Positions 45,976 to 56,377 of a stretch of 64,000 nt of DNA are shown here, one piece after another (position 1 is the first letter of the stretch; each line of letters begins with the position of its first letter). The position numbers and the translations under genes were made by a program. Source of the DNA: Mycoplasma crocodyli MP145. Lineage in GTDB: Bacteria; Bacillota_I; Bacilli_A; Mycoplasmatales; Metamycoplasmataceae. The notes below the pieces were generated by a model. The model was given only the letters and a program-made list of their open reading frames with translations. It was not told the origin of the DNA and did not search any database. The stretch spans positions 427,154-491,153 of the forward strand of contig NC_014014.1 in the NCBI RefSeq assembly GCF_000025845.1, given 5' to 3'.

Positions 45976-45993
45976 TAAATTTTTCATTAATAA

Positions 45994-46845
45994 TTATAAT
46001 CTGAATTTTTTAAGAAGTTCTTTAGAATGTTCAAAGGTGGTCATTTCTGGATCTACCTTGGTTGCTGTATATAATAAAATAATATCAAGAACCATATATA
46101 AAGCAATTTTGTTTGCTATGTCAAATGAAAATGATTTATTATCAAAATATTTATATGTTAGTAAGTTTTTGTAATTTAAATTATTAATATCTTCATTGGT
46201 TGTAATAAGTGAAAAATCAATATTTTTCTTTTCCATTATATTAGCTGCTGTAATTAATTCTTTAGTTTTAAAGGACTTAGAAAGTAAAATTACATGTATT
46301 TTTGAATTAGAAAAACCTTCTACATCATCAATAAAATCATGAATTGAACTTATATCATATGACTTAATACCAAATTTCCTAAATTGACGTGAGTAATATC
46401 TTGCAATTTCTCCGTTAGTTCCTATCCCCATGATAAAAATTATGTCTGATTTTAAGATGTCATTTGTAAGTGTTTCAAGAATAGAATCATCAACAGAGTT
46501 ATAAACGATTTTTGATAAATTTGAGTATTGTTGAAATACGTTTTCCTTAATATCAACAATTGTATTGCTTTCTTTTAGAGATAAATCAATTTTAGGTATT
46601 ACCTCTTGAGACCTTTTAGCAACATAAACTTGAAGTTCTCTAAATGTATTAAAACCACATTTTTTTACAAATCTACTAATAGAAGCTTGAGAAACAAACA
46701 TTTCTGAGCACAACATTTCCTGACTATTTTTTAAGAACGTCGATGAATTGTTTTCAATTCAATTGACCATATAGGCAAAATTCTCATCGGTATTAATGAT
46801 ATTTAAAAATTTTTCATCATTAAAAATATTGTTTTTATTATTCAT
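45994..46845 (-). CDS. RpiR-family transcriptional regulator (HTH plus SIS domain)
   Basis: 283 residues. The N-terminal helix-turn-helix (EMLCSEMFVSQASISRFVKKCGFNTFRELQ, about residues 43-73) is followed by a SIS sugar-phosphate-binding domain (about 105-245) with IIFIMGIGTNGEIARYYSRQFRKFG and HVILLSKSFKTKELITAANIM. It lies directly upstream of the glycosaminoglycan operon in the same direction, so it is the obvious candidate to control it in response to a phosphorylated sugar. Whether it activates or represses is unknown. Confidence 0.88.
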
Positions 46846-46895
46846 TTAATAATTATAAATTAATTAAGATAATTATTTGAAGTAAAAATGTTTTT

Positions 46896-48791
46896 TTAAA
46901 GTTTAAATCCATTTGGAAATAGAGCTGTTTTCGTAATTTTATCTTCACCAATCCCGGAATTGTAAAAGTAATTTAAATTTTGTCTATATGATGTTTTTTG
47001 ATGAGGATACATTTCTTTATTACTTCCGTCGATAAGGTTGTATGCATAAAGAATTGCAGATTTTCCATTGTTTATATCAATTTTATAATCTGTTATTTGA
47101 CTAAAAGGCTCTAAATTTCCATTACTACTCAAATCTGAATAAGAAGGATTATTTGTACTTCCAGTATATATTCCAATAGGCAAGCCATAATCACTATAAG
47201 CTATTGATCCCGAAGCTCCACTAAACATTGAAGATCAATGGATGTTTTTGTAACTTAATCCATATTCAAACATTGAACGATGAAAAAAGAATTCTCTTGA
47301 TGTGTTCCCTATTTCCATTGCGGTCGAAACAGAATAAGTGTTAAGAGATTTATAATCAAAAGAATCTCTTTCAATTGGGTTGTTTATCGCTCATTTTTGT
47401 AACTTATCTTTATCTGGATAACTACCTATATATACGTTGTCAACTCTTGTGTTTGCATATTCAAAATTTTTATAGTTTCTAAATTTTCCTTCAAATTCTC
47501 TAGCTTTTTGTAGCGAACTAAAATCATAGGTAGCATAAGGAATATTACCAGAATCATGGTTAGGAATTATTTTGTTTTTTGTTCTTAAAATACTTTTATC
47601 TAAAGCCGAAACTGCGTTATTAATTCATCCCTTGAATTCGCTATCAACTTCATCTAAGTTTACATCAACTTGAAATATTGCAATATCTTTAAAATAACTT
47701 GGCTTTTTACCTTTTGCAAGTCATTCTCTAGTTCAAAATTTCTCCATTGTTTCGTTACCATAATTCATCATTCCATCTAATCTTTCTTTTAATAATTCAG
47801 AAAACTGATTGCTTGCATTATCATCCATAAAATCAATAGCTGTAAATATTAATTTTGGTTTTGAGATTCCTTTTTGAACTGTTCCATACACGTTTTGGTT
47901 AGATTCTATATTATGTTTTAAGTTTGTGTAAAACATTGCATTGTTTGATGGAAATGAAGTTTTATTATTAATTTTATTAAAATATGGACTGGTACTTTTT
48001 CCTAATGATATTCCTTCTACTTGTCCTAAAGAAGGATCACTATAATCAAATAGTTCTGAAGTATTCTTGTTTTCATTTGTTCATGAATTTGCTATATCGG
48101 TTGCTACATGTAAATTTGTAGCAAAAAATAATGAATATTTATTTGATTTATCACTTTTAGCATAATCAAATAATCATGAAGTTGCTCTTGTTCTAGCTAG
48201 AACAAATTGGCTTTGAACTCCTGGTGTATCCTTATCTGAAAGAATTGTTCCATCTGAATCATCCCTTTTTATTTTTGTCATTACTTTTAAAGCAAAAGTT
48301 CTATCATAAATTTCTTTGTAAATTTCATCGCGAGATGGTTTTGAAATAGTTTGATTTTCTTTAAAAAAGTCATAAAATCCAGGCTTTAAATTAGAAAAGT
48401 TCATTGGTGTGCTTCTTACTCCTGGCATTGGAAATCCAGTAATTGGATCAAAATTAATTTGATCTTTTTCTTTCGGATTATTAGGATTAAATTTTATTGG
48501 TTGTAATTCATTATTTGAATTCACTGGCGGTTTATTTGGTTCTTCATTTTGATCTGGTTTAGGTTGTTCGGGGTTAACAGGTGGAGTTGGTTTATCAGGA
48601 ATTTTAGGAACTTCTGGCTCTTTAGGATTTGAAGGTTCTACAGGATTTGAAGGCTCTTTGGGTGATTCAGGTTTAATTTTTGAGGTATCATCAAAATCTA
48701 AATTAGAATCGCATGATACAGTAAAAACACCAACCGAAGTTAATAAAGATCCTATTGAAAGTATTTTAATTAGTAATTTAGCTTTTTTCAT
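46896..48791 (-). CDS. DUF31 putative serine protease lipoprotein (second copy)
   Basis: 631 residues. Lipobox TVSC puts the lipidated Cys at residue 27, followed by a Pro/Glu/Lys-rich spacer (about 40-90). The DUF31 domain shows FFATNLHVATDI (candidate catalytic His), KDIAIFQVDVNLDEVD and MFSGASGSIAY (candidate Ser). It shares the C-terminal block YAYNLIDGSNKEMYPHQKTSYRQNL with the copy at 19440-21257, so the two are paralogs. It stands alone upstream of rpiR. No MIB-type immunoglobulin-binding partner is adjacent, and its substrate is unknown. Confidence 0.82.
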
Positions 48792-48832
48792 TTTTTAAAT
48801 ATATACTATTTTTTAAAAAAATAATAAAAAAA

Positions 48833-48857
48833 TATCAAAGCCGAAACCTTGATATAC
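48833..48857 (-). terminator. Terminator in the spacer after the DIP1984-like gene
   Basis: On the - strand TATCAAGG-TTTCGGC-TTTGATA is followed by a run of seven T. It lies about 165 bases beyond the stop of the gene at 49021. The rest of the 48792-49020 spacer is A/T-rich with no gene visible and probably holds the DUF31 promoter. Confidence 0.5.
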
Positions 48858-49020
48858 ATATCACAGAACCCACGATTAATATGTAATCTTTTTATTAAAA
48901 ATTAGTGTTTTACCATTTTCATAACATTCAATAACAAATAAAACATAATTCATAATACATAAACTTTAACTTCTCGATAACCTAAGTTAATATAGTTTTT
49001 ATTTTTAAAGGGAATAATTG

Positions 49021-49506
49021 CTATTTAACTGTTGTGGTTAAATTAGCATAATCAATTGCTTCTTGAATAGCATTGATTTCTTCTCTAGTTGAAGTAATTT
49101 CTTTTTTTAATTCTTCAGAATTAAAAAGATATTTTGTAATTTTTACATTACCATCATCTAAAAATGTTTTATTTTCTTGTTTATAAACTTTCATATCATT
49201 TAATCTAACGTTTAAATATGAATTTAATTGAGCAAGATAAAAAAGACATTCATTAATGTTTAAATTATTATATTTAGTAATTGTTTTAGCATTATAATCA
49301 GCAATAATTTTTTTATTATCTTGAATTACTTTAATTAGTTTCTTTACTTTTTTAGTATATTCAACAAAAGAATAATTGTTAGCAGGAACTTTTTGTCCTT
49401 CCAAATATTCTATAAAGAATAATTCTTTTTCTTGAACTATTAAATCATCCAATTCTTCTTGTAAATTATTAGTTTTCTTAATAAAAGCTTTAAGAGTTAT
49501 GTCCAT
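49021..49506 (-). CDS. Small coiled-coil protein, DIP1984/septicolysin-like
   Basis: 161 residues, no signal or membrane segment. The pattern EYLEGQKVPANNYSFVEYTKKVKKLIKVIQ, then DYNAKTITKYNNLNINECLFYLAQLNSYL, resembles DIP1984-type proteins (EGE-P box, an Asn/Thr-rich turn and a TLTE-like helix), a small helical family of unknown function. Similarity is only by eye. AAGGAGA precedes the ATG, and a TATAAT-like box lies on the - strand at 49532-49537. It is divergent from the small RNA and restriction-modification island. Confidence 0.5.
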   Translation of the reverse strand: MDITLKAFIKKTNNLQEELDDLIVQEKELFFIEYLEGQKVPANNYSFVEYTKKVKKLIKVIQDNKKIIADYNAKTITKYNNLNINECLFYLAQLNSYLNVRLNDMKVYKQENKTFLDDGNVKITKYLFNSEELKKEITSTREEINAIQEAIDYANLTTTVK

Positions 49507-49569
49507 ACTTTCTCCTTTTTGTTATTTACTAATTATATTATTAAAAAAAACATTATTTAAAAAACTCTA

Positions 49570-49575
49570 TATAAT
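49570..49575 (+). promoter_or_regulatory. -10 box of a candidate small RNA
   Basis: A perfect TATAAT about 7-8 bases before the GC-richer segment that begins the candidate RNA. The upstream sequence is A/T-rich with no strong -35 box. Confidence 0.45.
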
Positions 49576-49581
49576 ATCTTT

Positions 49582-49654
49582 TAAGCCGACGTCGAGATAT
49601 AGTTATCAAAGTTATATCAAAGCGAACAGTCTAAGCAAATGCTTAGATTTTTTT
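49582..49654 (+). ncRNA. Candidate small RNA between the DIP1984-like gene and hsdM
   Basis: A stretch of about 73 bases bounded by a TATAAT box at 49570-49575 and a perfect intrinsic terminator. The terminator is TCTAAGCA-AA-TGCTTAGA (49630-49647) followed by seven T. The 5' part has an unusual GC-rich palindrome CGACGTCG and a hairpin GATATA/TATATC. No open frame spans it. It matches no RNA family I can name (no SRP GGAAG loop, no tRNA fold). Confidence 0.5.
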
Positions 49655-49784
49655 AAATTTTTAAAGAAAATAAGATACATTGTTTCTGTTTATTATTTAA
49701 TAATATAAATTAAAAGTAGTAAGTTGTACTAAATATTAATGTAAAATTTATAAATGCAAAAAATATTTTTATGAAAGAGGAAAA

Positions 49785-51269
49785 ATGGAACTAAAAGACA
49801 TAAAGAATGTTAATCAAAGAATTTATGAACTAGACCCTAGTATAAATAGAAATAGCAAAGTTATTTTTATAGCTTCTTTGATATTTTGTTTAACAAGAAA
49901 TAAAGATTTTTTAAATCTCAATAAACTAACAAGTTTAATTAATTTCGTAGATGAAAAAACTAAACCAATTGATCAACTTGTTGATTTAGCTTCAAATGAA
50001 ATTAATAATTTAGGTTTGGAAAAAGAAACAAAGGAATCTGTTTTAGCATCGTTAAATTTAATTAGAGGTGTAAGTACAGGATTAAATAATGATAGAGAAA
50101 AATTACAAAGATTTATCGAATACTTTATTAGTGATGTGTATTATTCAATAAAATCAGATGACTTATTTTTAGAAACATTATATATGGAAATTGATAAAAA
50201 GGCAGAAGCTACAGATAAAGGTATTGTACTTACACCAATATTTGCAGCTGAATTAATGGTTGATTTAGCAGAAATTGACTATAAAAAGGATATAGTGGCC
50301 GATCTTTGTAGTGGTACTGGGCTCTTTTCTCTTTTATCATACTCAAAAATGTTAAGCAATATGAATAAGGACTTTGAAAACAAAAAGATCGGTCATGGAG
50401 AGTATAAAACATATGAAGAAAGATTATATAATTCAATAATTGCAAATGATAGTGATCCTAAAATGATTACACTTTGTTTAGCCAATTTTTTACTTAAATC
50501 ATTAAATCATAATTTAATTTATAATCAAGATGTTTTAAAACTTCAAAAATCAACTTTTAAAATTGAGATTAATAATGAAAAAATAACAATTCAACCAAAC
50601 AAAGCAATATTAAATCCTCCATATGAAGATACGCATAAACCATTAGACATTCTTTACAAAAATATAGAACTTGTAACTAAAAGGGGTTCTATTGGTAATA
50701 AAATTGTAGTCATCATTCCTTCTCAAAAATTCGGAAACAATAAAAAAGTTTTTTCTAAAATTTTAAACATTTCTACTTTGGAAACCGTCATTAAAATGCA
50801 AGAAGATTTATTTACTGATAGCGGAAAATCTCAACCAGCATCAATATTTGTTTTTAATGCAGACAAACCACATTCAAATGAAGATGTGATAAGGTACTAT
50901 AATTTTACAGATACTGGTTTTGTATATTTAAAAGATAGTGGATTAGTAGATAAAAACGGAATTTATAAAGATAAAAAGAACGAATTACTTATGAAAATAA
51001 GTGGTAAATGAAACCGTGGTAAATCTAATAATTTCATTAGAACATGAAATAATTTTTATGAAGTTAATAAAGATTTGGAATTTGGAACCAAAATTAATCC
51101 TAAACTTGTTGACGTTAAAAAAGAAGAAGCAGACATAACATGAGAAAATATAACCATTAAAAAAATGCTATCTGAAAAAGAAGATTTAATTAAAAGTGTA
51201 AATAATAATTTTAAAGATACAGATGGTTCTTTTGAAAAATACATAATTGACATATTGAGCGAGGACTAG
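49785..51269 (+). CDS. N6-adenine DNA methyltransferase, HsdM-like
   Basis: 494 residues. A helical N-terminal region (1-140) is followed by a SAM-binding core: KGIVLTPIFAAELMVDLAEI, motif I IVADLCSGTGLFSLL (near residue 170) and motif IV AILNPPYEDTHKP (near 280). NPPY is the catalytic motif for adenine-N6 methylation. It has the size and order of a type I/IIG modification subunit. GAGG precedes the ATG, and hsdS follows after two bases. TGA-Trp codons occur in the C-terminal part. Confidence 0.82.
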
Positions 51270-51271
51270 TT

Positions 51272-52525
51272 ATGAAGGAAATTATTTGAAAAAGTTTTAA
51301 ATTGGGAGATTTGTTTGATAATAAAGTAGGTAGAGATTCTAGTATTGCTCAAAAGAATCTTGATAAATCAAACGAATACACAGATGAATACAATATTTCC
51401 ATTATAACTGAATCAAAATTCAATAATGGAATTGGTTTTTTCATGAGGAAAGATGATGATATTTTAAAAGGGAAAATTATAGAAAAAGGATTAACATACG
51501 GAACACAATTTGGAAATGCTAATTACCATAATTATAAACATTTTATTATAGGCAATGTAAATTACTTATTTATAAAAAATGAAGTTCTTAATAAGAAATG
51601 TAACCTAAATATAGGTAATTATTTAGCAAAAACTATTAACCTTATTTTTAGTAAATCAAAATTATTTGGATATGGAAATAAAATAGATAAATTATCTTTT
51701 AATAGAGAAATAATTCTCCTTCCTACTATTGAAGTAAAAAAAGAAGATGAATGAATTTGACATGAAAATGATAAATATTATACTCTAGCCACTGATTATA
51801 TAAATTCTTTAATGGATAAAGCGAAAGAATATAGAGAACAAAAAACTATAAAATCATATGAAGCGGAGCGAGCGAAGTATGAAGCGGAGCGAGCGAAGTA
51901 TGAAGCGTTGTATAAAATACAACGCGATTCTCTAACTTGAAAATCTTTCAAGTTAGGTGATTTGTTTGAAAGATCAACTGCATTAGCGCTGGGTTCTAAT
52001 CAAAAAGATTTATCAATATTTAATGAAAAAACAGAAAATACAATTTCATTAATTAGTGCAAGTAGAAACGGAAGTGGGTGCATAGGTTATATAGAAAAAA
52101 AATGTGTTGATAAAACTAAAATATCAGTTAACAAAATAACTTTTGACGATCAATGAGGATTTACTTTTTTCCAAAAAGAACCTTTCGTAATAACCGGAGG
52201 GCACAATGCAATTCTTGAAACAAAAAATAATAAGTTAAAAAAATTGCTTGATAATAATTTGAGTGGATATTCATTTCTTTCATTAATTGCTAATAAAATT
52301 ACAATTAAAAGTAATATGTTTGGTTACGGTTATAAAATTAACAACAAATTCGACAGAGAAATAATTCTCCTTCCTACTATTGAAGTAAAAAAAGAAGATG
52401 AATGAATTTGACATGAAAATGATAAATATTATACTATAGCATCAGCTTATATTTCATATATATATTTAAGTGGAAGAATAAACTATTATCAAAAATTAAT
52501 TGATAGATATACATATCAATACTAA
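51272..52525 (+). CDS. HsdS-like DNA specificity subunit with duplicated halves
   Basis: 417 residues in two target-recognition halves. Each half starts with a WKSFKLGDLF segment and ends with the same REIILLPTIEVKKEDEWIW block, so the protein has the classic pseudo-symmetric HsdS layout. The halves are joined by a coiled-coil spacer with two full YEAERAK heptads and a partial third, encoded by 21-base tandem repeats. It starts two bases after the methylase stop. No second specificity gene is in the window. Confidence 0.82.
51704..51784 (+). repeat. 81-base direct repeat within hsdS, copy 1
   Basis: Identical over 81 bases to 52355-52435. It encodes the C-terminal end of the first target-recognition half. 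Exact repeats of this length allow homologous exchange or deletion of a recognition domain. Confidence 0.9.
51856..51897 (+). repeat. Two 21-base tandem repeats in the hsdS spacer
   Basis: Two perfect copies of a 21-base unit encode YEAERAK, followed by a partial third copy (YEAL). The unit uses GCG, CGA and GAG codons, far more GC-rich than its surroundings. Loss or gain of a unit would change the spacing between the two half-sites recognised while keeping the frame. Confidence 0.9.
52355..52435 (+). repeat. 81-base direct repeat within hsdS, copy 2
   Basis: Second identical copy of the 81-base block (see 51704-51784), at the end of the second target-recognition half. Confidence 0.9.
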
Positions 52526-52545
52526 TAAAATAAAAAGGAATTATA

Positions 52546-54465
52546 ATGAAGCAAGAGTTCGTAAAATTAAAAAAAATATTTGAGAAATATAAAGTAATAA
52601 ATATCCCATATTATCAGAGAGATTATGTATGAGGAACTAAAAACGAAGGAAGAAATTTATACAAATTTATTGATGATATTATCTCCCAATATAAAGATGA
52701 TTCATCAAAAGATTACTTTATAGGAACACTAGCATTTTGTTCTGATGAGGTATATGATGTTATAGATGGACAACAAAGATTAACAAGTCTAATTCTATTT
52801 TTAACAATTCTTGCTAATTCCAAATGTTCTCTTGAAACAAAAAATAAAAATGATACACTTATAAATCCAGGTGGAAAATTTGTAATCCAAGAGGAACATT
52901 ATTTAACCGAGGAGTTAAAACACTTTTTTGGTTTGCCAAATTCATATAATAGTCAATTAGATAAAGTTAACATTCCTATAACAGGGGATAAAATTAAAAA
53001 ACAAATTAATATGATAGGAACTAAAAAAGTCGAGTGATTTGATGGACTTTATAATTATATTCTAGATAATATTAAATTTATATCCATAGAATATAACAAT
53101 ATTGGTGAATCATTAAAATATTTTTTAAATATTAATTCTCTTTCCATACAATTGAGCCAAAGCGAAATTTTTTATTCTATATTATCTCAATCATTAAGAA
53201 TTTCAAATAGTTTAAAAAGTATATTTTCAATAAAGAAAAAAATATCTGAATTAGCTGATAATAACGGAATTTCTAAAGATTTTGAATTTTACAACAAATC
53301 AAATTATGAAAAAGATGATAAAAAAGGTATTGATAATATAATTTATATTTTTTTAAGAACATATTATAAAGAAGACGAAAACATAAACTACCTAAGTAGT
53401 GCCGGTATTGGAAAATGAATGTCTTTTTACAAAAATGAGGTATTCAAAGATCAAATAAAAGCTAAGGAATTCGTAGAAAGATTTAATGACTATCTAAATG
53501 ATTTTGAAATTATTTATCAATATATTACAAATGTACAAAGTATTTCAAATTATAATGAAGCTATTCATTTATCTTCTGTTTTAATCAAATACGAAAATTA
53601 TTCATACATTCTTAAAATAATGCAACAAATTTTTTTATCAAGACACAACTATAAAGATAAATACAATCTCTATGAAGATAATAATAAGATATCTCTTAAA
53701 AAATTAAATGAGATATGTACAAGATTAAATCTAACTAAATTTCGTAATTATATGAAAAACGATAATAAAAACATTTTAGAATGATTTGATGAATATATTG
53801 AAATAGATGAAAATGGTCAATTCAAAAAAACAATAGATGATATTAAAAATGATATAGAAATAGAGCAAATATTTAACTTAAACTATAAAGATAAAAATTA
53901 TGTTAGCACTGAAGGTGGAACAAAAGAAGATAACTCAAGAAAAATTAAAGTTGTTCTTGGAGTTCAAGAAGCTATATTAAATTATATTGCTGAACCCAAA
54001 AACAATATAAGCTCATATCTTGCAAGTATTTTATTATCTAATAGTTTTGATATAGAACACTTGTATAGTGTAAATGAATTTAGAGACAAGAATAGATTAG
54101 AATATTGAAAAAATGAAAAAAACAAGTTTTTGAAAGATGAAGATTTTGATATTGAAAGATTTAGTTTCGAAAACTTAAGTATACTTAGTTCTTCCCTAAA
54201 TAGATCTGCAAGTGAAAAAATAATGTCTGAAAAATTAAAGTTATATGCACAAGGTAGAACCGTTCTTAATGAGTATAGCGAATATCTAATCCAATCATTA
54301 GTTGAGAATTCAGAATACTATAAAAACGAAAATATTAAAGCATTGAACTTACCTAAAAGAACTATTGAAAAAGGTAATTACAATACTTGAGAACACTCAA
54401 AAAATAATAGAGACTTCAACATCAAACTAATTGAAATAGCTATAGATGAAATAGCTAAAAAATAA
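52546..54465 (+). CDS. DUF262/DUF1524 (GmrSD-like) nuclease-family protein
   Basis: 639 residues. The N-terminal DUF262 domain shows INIPYYQRDYVW (19-29) and VIDGQQRLTSLILFL (72-86), a ParB/Srx-like NTPase motif set. A long helical middle follows, and the C-terminal DUF1524-like HNH nuclease domain has SFDIEHLYS (His505) and ENLSILSSSLNRSASEK. GmrSD proteins of this architecture restrict modified phage DNA. AAGGAA precedes the ATG, and it lies 20 bases after hsdS in the same direction, in the place where hsdR would be expected. It may be the restriction effector of this unit. Confidence 0.8.
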
Positions 54466-54486
54466 ATATTTTGATAAAATTTAAAC

Positions 54487-56214
54487 ATGAATTTTTCGGA
54501 TAATGATCTAGATATTATTAATAGAATTAAGAACTTACCACTAAGTCCTGGTGTTTATTTGTGAAAAGATATTAATGATAATGTAATTTATGTAGGTAAA
54601 GCTAAAAACATCAAAAACAGAATGCTTCAATATTTTGAAGGAAGACTGAATTCATATAAAACTAATGATTTAGTAAATAAAATAATTGATTTTGATGTCT
54701 ACTTAACAAAAAGTGAAAAAGAAGCTTTAATTCTAGAAAAATCATTGATTGAGAAATACTCTCCACAATTCAATATTTTATTACTTGATGATAAAAGATA
54801 TCCTTATATAAAAGTAAGTTTAAATAACAAATTAATCATTAAACTTGATAGAAGAATATTAAAGGATAATGACAATAATACATTGTATTTTGGTCCGTTC
54901 CCACAAGGATTTGGAGCTAAACAAATTATTCAGTTTTTAGAAAGTGAGTTATTATATGAAAATGGCTTGCCTATAGTTAAAAAAGATGAGTATTTTTGAA
55001 AAGAAAAATACAATAAAGCAGTTGAAATTTTATCGTTTAAAGATAAAAAAATTATTCAAAAAATTGACCAAAGAAGATTTGAAGCTGAACAACTATATAA
55101 TTATGAATTAGCAAAAGATTACTATGAACTTAGTAAGTTTTTTACTTTACTTAAAGAGAGTCAACAAGTAGAACTAGATCAGCAAAAAAACATTGATGTA
55201 ATTGACATTATTTTTGAAAATAATTATATGCATATTACCACCTTATATTACATATATGGTGTGCTTATAAATAAGGATTCTTGAAGTATAAAAATCTACA
55301 ACAATCAAGAAGATACTCTACTAGAATTTTTAGAAAGAATATATCAAAAAAAGAATGTTCCAGATGAAATTTATTTACATGATGCTCATCATGAAATTAT
55401 AAAAAATAACCTTGAATATCTAAATATTTCATACCCTAAAATAGGTGCAAAAAAAGCAATTCTTGATATGGCTCACAAAAATAATTTATTATATGTTAAT
55501 CAAAAAAAATCAAGAATAACACAAAGAAATATAAAAGCAATTGAAAGTCTTAAGAATCTATTAAAACTTAAAGAAATTGAAAATATTATTGCTTTTGATA
55601 ATTCAACACTAAATAATGAATCAACTTTTGGAGTAGCAATAGCTTATAGTAATGGCCTTAAAAATAAATCTTTATATAGAAAGTTTGATCATAGTAAATA
55701 TAATGAAAGCATCATTAACAATAGCGATGATGAGTACATGTATCATAATGTTTTAAGATATTATAAAAATAATAAATATAATGTCAATGACTTAATAATT
55801 ATAGACGGTGCAATAACTCAACTTAAAAAAGCAAAAAAAGCACTTAAAGAACTGGATATTAAAATTAATATAATTTCTCTTGTTAAAGATGATAAACATA
55901 AAACAAACCACATTCTTGATGCTAATTTTAATCAAATCAAGATCATCGATCAAGATCTCTATAATTTTTTAGCTTCAATTCAAATAGAAGTAGATAGATT
56001 TGCAAAAGAATATTTAAGAAATAAAAGAATTACGAGCACTCTTGAAGGTTCATTAGCTAAGGTTAAGGGTATAGGGTCCAAACAAGAAAGTAAATTACTT
56101 GAACATTTTGGAACATATGCAGGAATAAGTAATGCTTCTTTAAATGAATTAAAAAAAGTTGTTTCAGAAAAAGTTGCTGAAAAAATTGTGGAAACATTAA
56201 AAGCTAAAAAATAA
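54487..56214 (+). CDS. uvrC: UvrABC excision nuclease subunit C
   Basis: 575 residues. The GIY-YIG domain opens the protein (SPGVYLWKDINDNVIYVGKAKNIKNRM). A UvrB-binding UVR-like helix (RRFEAEQLYNYELAKDYYEL), an RNase H-like second nuclease domain (ENIIAFDNSTLNNESTFGVAIAY, then DLIIIDGAITQLKKAKKAL) and a C-terminal helix-hairpin-helix (VKGIGSKQESKLLEHFG) follow. It makes both cuts in nucleotide excision repair. It begins 21 bases after the DUF262 gene, with no clear ribosome site. Five TGA-Trp codons are read. Confidence 0.93.
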
Positions 56215-56270
56215 GGTTTTTGATGTTTTTTTCAATATAAAACCAAATATATAACATTTTTTACCTTATT

Positions 56271-56331
56271 TATGGAAACTCTTCCATACTTATTTTAAGC
56301 TGCTTTTTTAAAATAACTAAAAGTTTATAAT
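56271..56331 (+). promoter_or_regulatory. uvrC-pdhA spacer with hairpin and pdh promoter box
   Basis: The 163-base spacer holds a perfect 7-base-stem hairpin TATGGAA-ACTC-TTCCATA (56271-56288), possibly ending the uvrC transcript although its T-run is weak, and a TATAAT box at 56326-56331 that probably drives pdhABCD. AAGGGAT precedes the pdhA ATG. Confidence 0.4.
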
Positions 56332-56377
56332 TAAACATATAATAAAAACATTAATATTATTTTAATAAAGAAGGGAT

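Larger units (their letters stand above)
45711..45993. promoter_or_regulatory. Regulatory spacer upstream of the glycosaminoglycan operon
   Basis: About 280 bases without a gene, between the operon start and rpiR. It should hold the operon promoter on the - strand (TATAAA-like boxes near 45740-45747) and binding sites for the regulator. Notable content is a perfect 12-base tandem direct repeat (45811-45834), a 10-base palindrome ACAATATTGT near 45914-45923, and a hairpin at 45947-45963. No exact operator can be proven by eye. Confidence 0.5.

Noticed and set aside
51856..51897. CRISPR-like reading of the short tandem repeats in hsdS
   Set aside because: The units are directly adjacent without spacers and lie in frame inside a protein spacer helix.
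52546..54465. Calling this gene the type I restriction subunit HsdR
   Set aside because: No helicase motifs (Walker A, DEAD box) are present; the motifs are those of DUF262 and an HNH-type nuclease.
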